64,000 nucleotides of DNA from Azolla caroliniana. Taxonomy: Eukaryota > Polypodiophyta. The notes under the pieces are model-generated. The model had not been told where the DNA came from and did no database searches. It saw only the letters and a list, made by a program, of their open reading frames with translations. A program made the position numbers and the translations under genes. This document shows, in pieces, positions 1 to 9,822 of the stretch. The stretch is taken from the NCBI GenBank assembly GCA_043228905.1, contig JBHGNT010000003.1, positions 24,056,001 through 24,120,000 of the forward strand, read 5' to 3'. The stretch's first letter is position 1. Every line of letters starts with the position of its first letter.

Positions 1-702
1 ATTAGGTTTTTCAAATCAAGCAGTGCCAGTTTTAGGTTTCATTCGAAAGTCGCGCAAGAAGGAGGATTCTATGAAGAAGGTGGATTAGAGAGGTTCATTA
101 AGAAAGCGGATTAGGGATTGAACAGTCAAGCAAGAGTTAGAGTTCAACAAGAATGCGGATCAGGGTTTCAAATAAAGCAGTGGGGCTCTAGGGTGTTCCA
201 TGAAAGTGCGTTCTGGTTTCAGAAGTCAAGAAAAAATTAGGGCTTTTTAAATCAAGCAGTGGCGTTAGGCTTTCAAATCGATCAAAGACTAGGACCTTGA
301 ATCTGTCAAGGATTAGAACCTTGATTCTGTCAAGGATTAGGAGTTTCAAAATCAATAAATTTTTTAGAGCTTCAAAGATTAAGGGAGATTGAAAATCAAA
401 ACTAAGATCTAAAGGTTTCAAATCAAGCAAAAGATTAGAGCTTGAAAATCAGGCAAGCATAAAGTCAACAACTCCTTGCAAAAGGTGCTTTTAGGGTTTC
501 CAAACAAAAAGATTTCTGGGCCTCAAAATCTATACAAGGTTTTAGTGTCTCAAATCTTTTAACAATCCAAGCAAGGGGATATTCTTTCTATCAATTAACA
601 TAACATTGGTGACTTCTACCAAAGGTTACGATTTTGCAATCTTCAACTAAAGAAGTTTAGGGCTTTCAATCAGAAAGCAAGCATAAACATTTATCAAGAA
701 GA
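1..702. repeat. Degenerate short-repeat region and 5' leader of the KCS gene
   Basis: An A/T-rich stretch in which a phrase like 'TTTCAAATCAAGCA' followed by 'GATTAG' recurs at irregular 30-60 bp spacing (for example near 10, 170, 250, 275, 415 and 435). It looks like a decayed minisatellite. The last part must include the 5' untranslated leader of the downstream gene. The short open frame on the minus strand (188-430) is made of these repeats and is not a credible gene. No clear TATA box is visible. Confidence 0.5.
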
Positions 703-2268
703 ATGGTGAAACTAGAAGATCAGTCTCTTCTGGCCACTGAGATAACTCCTAATGGGTCAATGAGCTTCTCGGTCCGTGTGCGTCGCCGCCTCCCCGACTT
801 CCTTCAATCAGTGAACCTCAAGTATGTAAAACTGGGATATCATTATCTGATAAGCCATGGTGTCTACCTCTTCACCATCCCTACCCTCCTTGTGGCTTTC
901 AGTGCTGAGGTTAGTACTCTCTCTATTCAAGACATCTCTCAATTGTGGGAGCACTTTGAATTCAATCTCTTAAGTGTCATGGTTTGCTCTGGAGCTTTGG
1001 TGTTCATAATAACACTCTACTTCATGACTTGCCCGAGAGATGTTTATCTCGTGGATTTCTCTTGCTTTAAGCCACCTGAAGAGCTGAAACTGAGTAGAGC
1101 TAGATTCCTGGAAAATGCAAGAGAGAAGGGTAAATTCAATGAAGCTAGCTTGGAGTATATGAAGAAGTTTATGACTAGGTCTGGACTGGGTGAAGAGACA
1201 TATTTGCCTAAAGATTTGTTTGATTCCAAACCAAGTATGAGAGCAGGAAGAGATGAAGCGGAAATGGCCATGTTCTCAGCCCTTGATGAACTTTTCCAAA
1301 AGACTAGAATTAAACCCAAGGATGTGGGTATACTTGTGGTGAATTGTAGCCATTTTAATCCTACCCCTTCACTTTCAGCTATGATAATAAATCACTATAA
1401 GATGAGGGGTAATATACTAAGCTTCAATGTAGGTGGTATGGGATGTAGTGCCGGTATTATAGCACTTGATTTGGCTAATGATATGCTTCAAGCACATGGT
1501 AGATCTTATGCTGTGGTGGTTTCTACTGAAAGTATGACAATGAGCTGGTACATGGGCAATAAGAGATCAATGCTTTCTCCCAACTGTTTGTTCAGACTTG
1601 GCGCGTCTGCTGTACTTCTCTCTAACAAGAGATCAGATAGGAGGAGAGCAAAATACAAGCTTTCTCACATTGTAAGAACACACAAAGGAGCTGATGACAA
1701 GAGCTATAGATCTATATACCAAGAAGAAGATGAAGATAAAAACAAAGGTGTATCCCTCTCTCCGGACCTCATTGAATTGGCGGGAGATGCAATCAAGACA
1801 AACATTACCACAATGGGTCCTCTTGTATTGCCATTATCTGAACAAATCCTCTTCCTAGCTGCCCTTTTTTGCAAGAATGTGCTCAATATTAAAGGGATGA
1901 AGCCATATATACCCGATTTCAAACTTGCATTTGAGCATTTTTGCATCTACGCGGGGTCAAAACAAGCGCTAGATGAGATGGAAAAGAATTTAGGTCTTTG
2001 TGGGAAGCACATGGAAGCTTCTAGGATGACGCTACATAGGTGGGGGAACACTTCAAGTAGTTCTATATGGTATGAGCTTGCTTATTTGGAAGCCAAAGAG
2101 AGGGTAAAGAGAGGTGATAGAGTTTGGCAAGTTGCTTTTGGATCTGGTTTTAAGTGTAATAGTGTGGTATGGAAAGCACTAAGGAATGTGAAGAAGCCTA
2201 AAGTGAATCCTTGGTTGGATAGGTTGGATAGCTATCCTATAGATATTCCAGAGTATCAAAGTGTTTAA
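703..2268 (+). CDS. KCS: 3-ketoacyl-CoA synthase (KCS), catalytic His replaced by Tyr
   Basis: A 521 aa intronless member of the FAE1/CUT1 condensing-enzyme family. KCS normally condenses malonyl-CoA with a long-chain acyl-CoA, the first step of very-long-chain fatty acid elongation on the ER, feeding waxes, cutin/suberin and sphingolipids. Two hydrophobic N-terminal segments (about residues 50-71 and 89-109) fit the usual ER anchor. The nucleophile motif GGMGCSAG places Cys248, and GNTSSSS places Asn449. The usual CIHAGGR motif reads CIYAGSK, so the residue aligned with the catalytic His is Tyr416. Spacing confirms the alignment: 168 residues from Cys and 33 to Asn, as in Arabidopsis FAE1 (Cys223, His391, Asn424, from memory). 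The length and the rest of the domain are normal and the frame is intact, so this is either a sequence-diverged active enzyme, a non-catalytic partner, or an early pseudogene. The ATG at 703 is the first in frame and has A at -3. Confidence 0.93.
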   Translation: MVKLEDQSLLATEITPNGSMSFSVRVRRRLPDFLQSVNLKYVKLGYHYLISHGVYLFTIPTLLVAFSAEVSTLSIQDISQLWEHFEFNLLSVMVCSGALVFIITLYFMTCPRDVYLVDFSCFKPPEELKLSRARFLENAREKGKFNEASLEYMKKFMTRSGLGEETYLPKDLFDSKPSMRAGRDEAEMAMFSALDELFQKTRIKPKDVGILVVNCSHFNPTPSLSAMIINHYKMRGNILSFNVGGMGCSAGIIALDLANDMLQAHGRSYAVVVSTESMTMSWYMGNKRSMLSPNCLFRLGASAVLLSNKRSDRRRAKYKLSHIVRTHKGADDKSYRSIYQEEDEDKNKGVSLSPDLIELAGDAIKTNITTMGPLVLPLSEQILFLAALFCKNVLNIKGMKPYIPDFKLAFEHFCIYAGSKQALDEMEKNLGLCGKHMEASRMTLHRWGNTSSSSIWYELAYLEAKERVKRGDRVWQVAFGSGFKCNSVVWKALRNVKKPKVNPWLDRLDSYPIDIPEYQSV

Positions 2269-2379
2269 AATTTTTAGATACATACCTTTATCTTTTCTAT
2301 GCTATTGTAGTAAAATCCATTCATGGGTTAAATCTATAACTTTGGGTGTTGTTTTTAGTTTTGGCATTGGTGTGAAAAA

Positions 2380-2960
2380 CTCTTTCTTTGAAAAGCCTTT
2401 TGCTTAAACAATTTGTTCTTATTATTTTGATTTTGATGCTGTCTATAGTTTTGTGTAGAGCTTTTGAAAATTATATTCTAGTTTATGCTGCCTATATAAC
2501 GTGATAGTTTTGAACTGGTTTTAGCAGTTATTCTGTTTCTTCCTTTGCACATCTTTTCAACATGAAAAGAGTCTATTGACCTTCTCTCGTTTTTTGGAAG
2601 TCTTGTAAGTGTTTATTTTGGACGGCCTTTTGCTTATGCAATTTGAACTGTTATTTTTGGTTTTGATGTTGTCTATAGTTTAATGGAGAGTTTTTGAACA
2701 GTTTGTATTGTTTGATGCTGCCTATATAGTTTGCTGTAGTTTTGGAACTGGTTTTCGGAGTCAGTATTTCTCTCGTTTATGTTCATATTGTATGGTATTT
2801 ATTTGCCCTCTCTCATTCATGTTGGAAGTCTTTTTAAGTGTTCATTTGCAAGGACTTTTGGTTATGCATTTGAACTGTTTGTTTGGGGTTTGATGTTGTC
2901 TATAGTTTTATCATTATGGAGAGTTTTTAAACAGTTTCTTTCTTGGGCTTGATGTAGTTT
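2380..2960. repeat. Degenerate tandem repeat of about 210-230 bp, three units
   Basis: The block containing 'TTTTGATGCTGTCTATAG', then 'GGAGAGTTTTTGAACAGTT', then 'GATGCTGCCTATATA' recurs near 2430, 2665 and 2890 with many substitutions. It directly follows the KCS stop codon and probably overlaps its 3' untranslated region. Confidence 0.6.
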
Positions 2961-4215
2961 TTGAGCTGGGATTAATTGTAGATGTCACCTTAAGCACATT
3001 TTATTCCTTCCCTTACACTGTACACATAGGAAAAGGTGTTCATTAAATGTCTTTTTTGATTGCGCAAATCTGTGGTGCTCTTAGGAGTGCTTCAAGTTCA
3101 CTTCTTCGAGTACATTGAGGCCTTGGGCATGAAGCTTCAGAAATGCTGATCTCACAACATCATTTGTTCCTTCCCCAAATTGCCCGTTATTTTCAAGTAT
3201 AGTGAAGATTCAGATGTTAGTCACAACATCATCGTGACTGTCCCCAAACATTCTTTTCGTAGGTTAGTTTGTTGCTCTATGCTAGATGTGAGCTTGTATG
3301 AGGTTCCAATAACTGGCCATGGTTTCTTCTCAACGGCTTGCGTTGTGATTCTCATGTTTCTTCGACGGGCCACCCGACCCATTTGATCATGGCTTCCTCT
3401 TCTTATCCATGATGAACACCTCAATGTAGTTTGCATGAGGCATGTGTTAGTGTGGTGTTGTCGTCGACCAGATGTGTTGACCCATTTAGTGCTTCCACTT
3501 CTTCTTCCCTCTTTGATGTTCATGGAACTCCACTGCTTTGACGACATCTAGAACCACAAGCTAGAAGTCGTCTCTTGGGACTTGTGTTTGTTTGATATGG
3601 CGGATTCCCACCCATGTAGATTAATAGCTCTTTTTTGCTCTTTGTACATACCTCCATCAATTGCTGCATGCCTTCTTTCCCAAAGTGGATTTTTATCAGC
3701 AATCAATCTTAGACGACTTGCTTTCGTTTCCATATATGTAGTAAATGATGTGGTTTTTCAGTTGTGCCACATTGTTCATTACAATTGTGGTGCGCGTGCT
3801 TCATACTATCACACCATATGCACTGTTGTGTATGGTATTGTTGGTGAAGGAATATATCACATCATGACATGTGTAGAAATATAAGTGCATTGTATAATGT
3901 GATATGGGTTTGTGTAGTTAACATATATTTGTCTATTTTGTTGTGGATTACATTATATTTCTATAACATTATGTGGTTTCAAATAAATGTTACATTTGTT
4001 TTTATCATAGCTATTAGCAAGCTATGTAAAAAGTCTATAATACTATATGGATATATGAAAAGTCTTACAGTTACACTTATGGCAAGTAGCAGCGTTATGG
4101 CTAAATAAGAAATTAGCTATTCCAATAAGGTCAACATATATGTTGTTTCATGGGGCAAAACATTCTTGAATTGGAAAGCAAGTCCTCCATCTTGTTCTTC
4201 TTGGCTTCTTTTTCT
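2961..4215. other. Intergenic region, no supported gene
   Basis: Several overlapping frames of 60-108 codons occur on both strands between 3180 and 4110, but none matches a family I recognise and they contradict one another. The minus-strand frames at 3221-3733 overlap in two phases, as expected for a decayed coding fragment or chance. From about 3750 to 4150 the DNA is simple AT-rich sequence. It separates the 3' ends of the convergent KCS and ROCO genes. Confidence 0.5.
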
Positions 4216-7200
4216 TTAGTTGAGTGGGAAAGGCATTTGTCGTTTATAGTGTTTGTCGCATAACCATGCAACTTGATTACTACCATCTGTTTTATAAATG
4301 GCACGCTTGAGCAGGAATTTCTTGGCTATGTTCTCGTCTGTTATACCCCCATTTTCTCTCAATATGGCTGCCAAGCACTCTCGCCATTCTCGCAAAGACT
4401 CAGATTTACTTGGATACCTGTTATTATTAGACTTCCCTAATGTTGGATATGCATTAGAACCAGGAGCAGTAGAGATCTTAGGGTACTCTCGTGTTGATTT
4501 GTGAACAAGGCCAGAAAGATCAGGCATGCCAAATGAAATGCCAGTACCCACTTGAGCAATTAGACTCAAGATGCTGAGAAAAAGATCAACATATGGGATA
4601 GCTTTGCATAAGAGTGAGTTCGCTGAAAGTGAGAAAAGGGCGATCCCCTCTTGGCCATCCACTCGATGTGGTGATGTCCGATCCTCGCAACAGAGCTCGA
4701 TTCGCACTGATTGAGCATCCATCAGAGAAGTCACTAGTTTCCTCACCTTGTTCACACCTTCAGCCATGGGGAGAATGAAACGGGGGAGCTGCTTATGACA
4801 TTCATTCCCCATCTCTAAATTCAAAAACCTTTCTACATCTTTCTTAATTTTTGTCAAAACCTCATTCCTGATTGCCTCCAGCTCTTTATGCATTACATCA
4901 ACCTTGTCGCTTAACCCTCCTACCATCGATTTTAGGCTATACATCTCCTTCAAGATTTCTCTCACCATGTCTTTCATGAACAATACATCCACGTCTCCTT
5001 GATCTTTTGGTTCCGGGTTCACTTCCAAATAGATGTCACTTAAAATCTTTGACTCTATGCGATTTAGAGTGCCAATCGCCTTTGCATTATGATTTAGAGA
5101 GCATTCCTCGTTTCCAAAAAGTGCATCACTATTCTCGCTCACTTCCTCCAACCATTCTTTGTAGACCTTGGAGTAATTGTCAGGTCCTAGGAGATCGAGA
5201 AGGGGATCCTTTGTGCCAGCGCTCACATATTTAGATTCTTTCCAAAGGTGACATAGGTTCTCCGTTGGGCGACCTTGCTCAAGTTGCTTTTTAAGCTCTT
5301 GTTTCAATGAACTCATCTTGACACATTGATCTTGTCTCACATGTGCGGCTGATGGGTCTTCCAAGCAACCTGGCCGAATGACACTTTCAATTAGCTTAAC
5401 TCCTTGATTGCCCCTCGATTGGGCACATACTCGTATCAAAGTGTCAATGATATGTTGCACGACATAAGCTAAGCTCCTACACACATTTACTTTATTATTG
5501 TTTTGCGTCCTCATGAGCACATCGATCACATGGTCGGCTTGCCCTTGGCAAAACACTACAATGATCTCTACATCTAGCATACAAATAGATATGAACTCTT
5601 TGCCGAGCGCCACATCTGAATCTGCATCTCCATTGATATCTTGGAATTCATTATTAAGCAACACTTGTATCCTTGGAAACAATCCTGGTGTGAGAAAGGT
5701 GAGCTCTTTGTTTTCACACTCTAGCCTTCTACCCATGTATGTGTAGGTATTATCATATGAACAGCTTGTGGAAGATCTCCATTGGAGTTGTTTCAAACCC
5801 ACATTTAGTTCTTGAGAATCTGTCAATGTAGTCGGGATAAAAAGACGATCCCCATTGCTTGTTGGGTCGTTGAGGTTATTTGGGACTCTGCAACATAGGT
5901 GCATTGATTCCATCAACTCTACCAATAAAGAGCCCTTCACATAAGATTTGGTAATGGATTCCAACTTGGCCTCTAGGAAATCTCGGTGGGTAAATCCGCG
6001 AATCTCCATGGTACCCTTAGATTCTTTAGATTCTGATAAATGAATGAGACTGCCTATGATCTGATTGCAGAACCAATTAGGATCAAGAACAATGTGCGCG
6101 ATATTGTTGACATATATGATGATCCCCGACTCATTCAAGGACAAGGCAATCGTCTTTAATTTCACTTCGTCGTGAGGAATGGAAAGTTGGCGTTCGCATA
6201 TGTCTCTGAATTCTGACCATCGAATGATTCGTTGCATCGATGTCTTCATGTACTTGGATAAATGTTCGCTTACCTGTGTGCAAATGTCGTACACCTCCAC
6301 ACCTTGGAGCATCTCTTTGGCGGTGTGGAAAATGCATTCTAACACAGGTTTGACAGAATCCCTCTGCCTTGCATCCACTTCTAGAGTAGGATTGATGATG
6401 TGAATGACCTCTCTGAACTCGGATCACAGTGAATTAATGGAGCTAGAGAGAGCACGTGAGACGAGCTCCATTTGATCCATTCGTGTGAGCACCAGGATCA
6501 CCTTAAGAGCAACATTAGACTGCCGGCTTTTGGAGGCGAGAAACTTGAGCCAGTACCTGAAGCTGTCTTCAAACTCCTTGATTTCTTTCTTCCTTCCCTT
6601 CTTGCTAGTTTCACTGTGCATGGGACTCCAAACAAACATGAACATTGATGGAGTTTGATAAGAGCTTGTTCCTATGTCTGGGAACATACAATCATGAAAA
6701 GCATGGAACTCTGGTTGACCTGCCATGTCCCACAGAGACACTCGAATTCCGTCTTTCTTGATGGCTCGGACCTCGATTCCTTGTGTCCGGTCCCGCTTGA
6801 TACCTCCACAGGTACAAACCCCTCTCAACTTAGCTCTCTTTCGTGAATAGATGGAATGCATGGTGGATAGGAGGGTAGTCTTTCCTGCATATGGATCCCC
6901 ACAGATGAACAGGCGCATGGAATTAGCGGGTACTTTCTCAAGATAATCTCCCAGCATGAACAGGCGCTGGTTCATCAAGAGTTGGGCTTCAATGGCGGGA
7001 TCCATCTTATGCACACCATCTAACTCAAGGAATGGAAGGCCGGACCGTGAAAGTCCATCCACCACTGCAGCCACAGTTCGCCTTAGCTCCAGATTAGCAT
7101 CAGGGAATTTCCCTAAGGTGAGGCTGTATAATCGAGCACTAGGAGATGCAGGGGCGTTCTCCATCTTCTTCGACTGTGCTAGGAGATCCATGAAATCCAT

Positions 7201-8064
7201 TAGATCTTCTTCTGTGAAGGAATGGGGTACTAGGGTAAGCTCTTCGAGTTTAGGCCAGTGCTGCAGGAATCCACAGAAGCTTCTCCTTGCCCATGCAGGC
7301 TTCACCACTTCCGTGAAGACTGCGTGGATATCCAGGCGCTGGAGAGAGGCGGCCAGGGAGGAATGCGAGGGACGAAGGTCTGCCAATTTCCCAACAAACT
7401 CTGGGGATACTTTGACTTGATCTATGTGCAGAGTAGCTATGGAAGGGAGGCCACTCAGCATCTCCACGCAGTCATCACTGATGTTCTCCCAGAACTGCAG
7501 GGAAAGATCCCTGAGGCCCTTGCATTTCCTCAGGGTCTTCAAGAGATCAAAAGTCTCGAACCGACAATTTCTGATGAACAGGCTCCTGGGCTCGGCATCA
7601 TGATCTGCAGATATCGACAGAGCCTGCAACCAATCTGAGGCTTCCTCTTCAGGGAGATTATATAGCTCCAGCAGGTAGACAGCCCCGCCATTAAAGCTGG
7701 CGGCATCTCGAAGGTACTCGGATCTCTGCTCGTGAGTCAAGCATCCATGGATTCCCAAATCAAGCATGATGTCTTTGCTACCCCACTCTCGCCCTATCGA
7801 AGAAGTCGCCATGCTCGCATCGTTGCTTGACCACCATACTAGTGTGTAATCCACTCCCTTGTTGTTGATGAAGAAAAGGTTCTCCACATTGTTAACCCTA
7901 ATCAGGTGGGAGAGCCCATGGCCACCACCGCCACTCTCCGGGAGCACCTTCGAGCTTTCGAGAGCTGCCATGGATTTCTCACATGCTTCTCTCACATAAT
8001 TGGAATCCCAGCTCTGCTGGGTGTAGCGGTGAGGTTTCTGGTGTTTTGGCGTAGTCTTTTCCAT
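4216..8064 (-). pseudogene. LRR-Roc-COR (ROCO, TORNADO1-like) protein with one in-frame TGA
   Basis: A single reading frame of 1282 codons broken only by TGA at 6426-6424 (codon 547). The start is the first ATG in frame at 8064; upstream there is only GTG before a TAA. The N-terminal half carries leucine-rich segments (about residues 140-340), then a Ras-like Roc domain with P-loop GDPYAGKT (about 389-396), DMAGQ (about 445) and TRMD (about 526) in the NKxD position. After the stop the same frame continues with a COR domain (LDPNWFCNQIIG region) and, further on, a heptad-rich stretch around DNA 4820-4980 that should form a coiled coil. ROCO proteins are GTPases that dimerise through COR; the plant member TORNADO1 acts in patterning. 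No GT-AG intron removes the stop. Either the gene is a recent pseudogene, the base is a sequencing error, or it makes a truncated LRR-Roc protein of 546 aa. Confidence 0.8.
6424..6426 (-). other. In-frame TGA separating Roc and COR domains
   Basis: On the minus strand the codons around it read SINSL-TGA-SEFREV. The flanking sequence stays in one phase with clear ROCO homology on both sides, so a single substitution is enough to explain it. It falls roughly 18 codons after the TRMD nucleotide-binding motif. Confidence 0.85.
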
Positions 8065-8624
8065 AATGTTGTTATGATTGGATCCCTCCGTCCCTTCTTG
8101 CACTGTTAATCTCTCTTCACCCCACCTTTAGAGACGGTGATTAGCACTAATCACAATGGTAATGAAGGTTAAATATGGAGTTGTAGGTGATTAGCACCGC
8201 AAGGACCCTTATTTAAATCTCGAAGTACTAATATGAAGTTTCATGGACTTTGCTCCTACCAGTCAATATATTGGTGACTTGGGTCTCCTTTAACTTTGGG
8301 TGCTGGGACCATTGATGACTTTGCTTTTCTATAGAATTTGGCCTCCTCTATTGACTTGGTTGGGTTTACATTTTCTAGTGAATTGTATGACATTGTGCTT
8401 GGGTGGTGAACTACTATTCAACCCACAAAGGATTTGCCTAGGTACCATTATTATGGGTTCTCACATTTTGTACTGTATTTGTCGCAACATGAGTCATTGT
8501 CAAAGAGACGTTATTTTCTCATTTGTTGGACCTTTCTAGAAAGTTGAATGTGATGTCCCCCCTTAATAAAATAGACTGCCACTTGGTGCATATAGATGAG
8601 TTGCATCTTTTCGATACAGATGAA
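8065..8624. other. Divergent intergenic region between ROCO and lectin kinase, no gene seen
   Basis: This is the upstream region of the ROCO gene. It holds short AT-rich sequence and one 79-codon plus-strand frame with no recognisable family. No TATA box stands out. Confidence 0.4.
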
Positions 8625-8791
8625 ACAAATACTATCGAGCAATTCACAATGTCAAAAAAGGGAAAGTTCTACCCGTATTACAATAAGTGGTTCAAGACAC
8701 AAACAAATACTATCAAGCAATTCACAATGTCAAAAAGAAAAAGAAAAAAGAGAAAGATCTAAGTGTATTACCATAAGTGGTTCAAGACACA
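8625..8791. repeat. Head-to-tail duplication, about 78-90 bp units
   Basis: 'ACAAATACTATC' with 'AAGCAATTCACAATGTCAAAA' variants starts at 8625 and again at 8703, and both copies end in 'GTGGTTCAAGACACAA' (8702 and 8791). The second unit has an extra A/G-rich insertion of about 12 bp. Confidence 0.85.
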
Positions 8792-9822
8792 ATTCTTTAA
8801 TCTAATGTATAATAAACAAGACCAATGAAAAACATCAAGGTTATTGAATGCCTATAGAATGTAAACATCTCATGTAAACACTAGTGTTGTATTGTAAGCT
8901 TGCTTATGCAATAATGAGGCTTTATGAACTTGTAGATATAAATTTCTGTGTGAGAATACGCGTTTATGTGTAAATATAGTTATGCAATGTGTATAGTGCA
9001 AATATTGGAGATAGACTGTAGTATGTATGCATGGGTGAATGTCAATGTGCATGGGTGGAAAATGTATGTGTTCATGGGTGTCATCTTGTAGACATATATG
9101 CCACTTGCAAGTATTTATGTTTGTGTTATATGTATTATGTATATACATATATGTTTGTGTGGGAGAAAAGAGGGTAGACTTTAGGAATATGGGCATTGGG
9201 AAGAGTAGTTTTGGGCCTTTTAGACTCGGCTAGAGCCTTCGTGGTGAAGGATTATTACAAAGACTAGCATGTGTTTGTAGTGCTGAAGGACCCCTAAAGA
9301 TTATTATAAGAAATTACATGTAAAAGCACAATGTGATATAAATAGTTGCATGTGCTTGTAGTGCTGAAGGATCACTAAAGATTATAATAATATCACACGT
9401 TAATTCACAATACGTTACATTACATTGCTTGATTTTTATTCTTTATCAAGAATATATCCACACATAGAATTTGATTTATGCAATTTAAGAATTTATATGT
9501 ATACAATATATAACAGATGCATGTCGAAGCTGTGAAATGCTAAGTCTCTGCATCTACGCGTGTTGGCCCTACACACGACTGCAAAAAAAGCTCTCGTAAA
9601 GAGAAGCTGCCATGGAAGCTTGCAATGCAGAAATGTCCTGCATAAAAGTCTTAACACCACGACAACAGAAGGAGGTAGCGTGTGGACTAAGAAAAAAAAA
9701 GTACGCATATGGCATAGATCGTATTAGTATGTTCTTTTTGTACAGTGAATCCATTTTTAGCCTGTTTTCCTCCTAATATCAGTTGAAAGGCGATTATAAT
9801 TTATCATCATCCACATTCCAAT
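8792..9822. other. Intergenic/promoter region of the lectin kinase
   Basis: No gene is recognised. The stretch 8990-9170 is rich in TATGTGT-like simple sequence. A TATA-like run lies at 9497-9512, some 310 bp before the start codon. The open frames here (9039-9233, 9493-9754, 8870-9196) have low-complexity translations and no family resemblance. Confidence 0.4.
9265..9400. repeat. Head-to-tail duplication, 81 bp offset
   Basis: 'GTGTTTGTAGTGCTGAAGGA' at 9271 recurs as 'GTGCTTGTAGTGCTGAAGGA' at 9352, each followed by a 'CCTAAAGATTAT' or 'ACTAAAGATTAT' segment. Confidence 0.8.

Noticed and set aside
3180-4108. Cluster of short frames as a small gene
   Set aside because: They overlap in conflicting phases and strands with no motif; possibly a decayed element, but not supportable.
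6424-6426. Selenocysteine or RNA editing explaining the TGA in the ROCO frame
   Set aside because: Land plants lack selenoprotein machinery, and U-to-C editing is known from organelles, not nuclear messages. A point mutation or sequence error is simpler.
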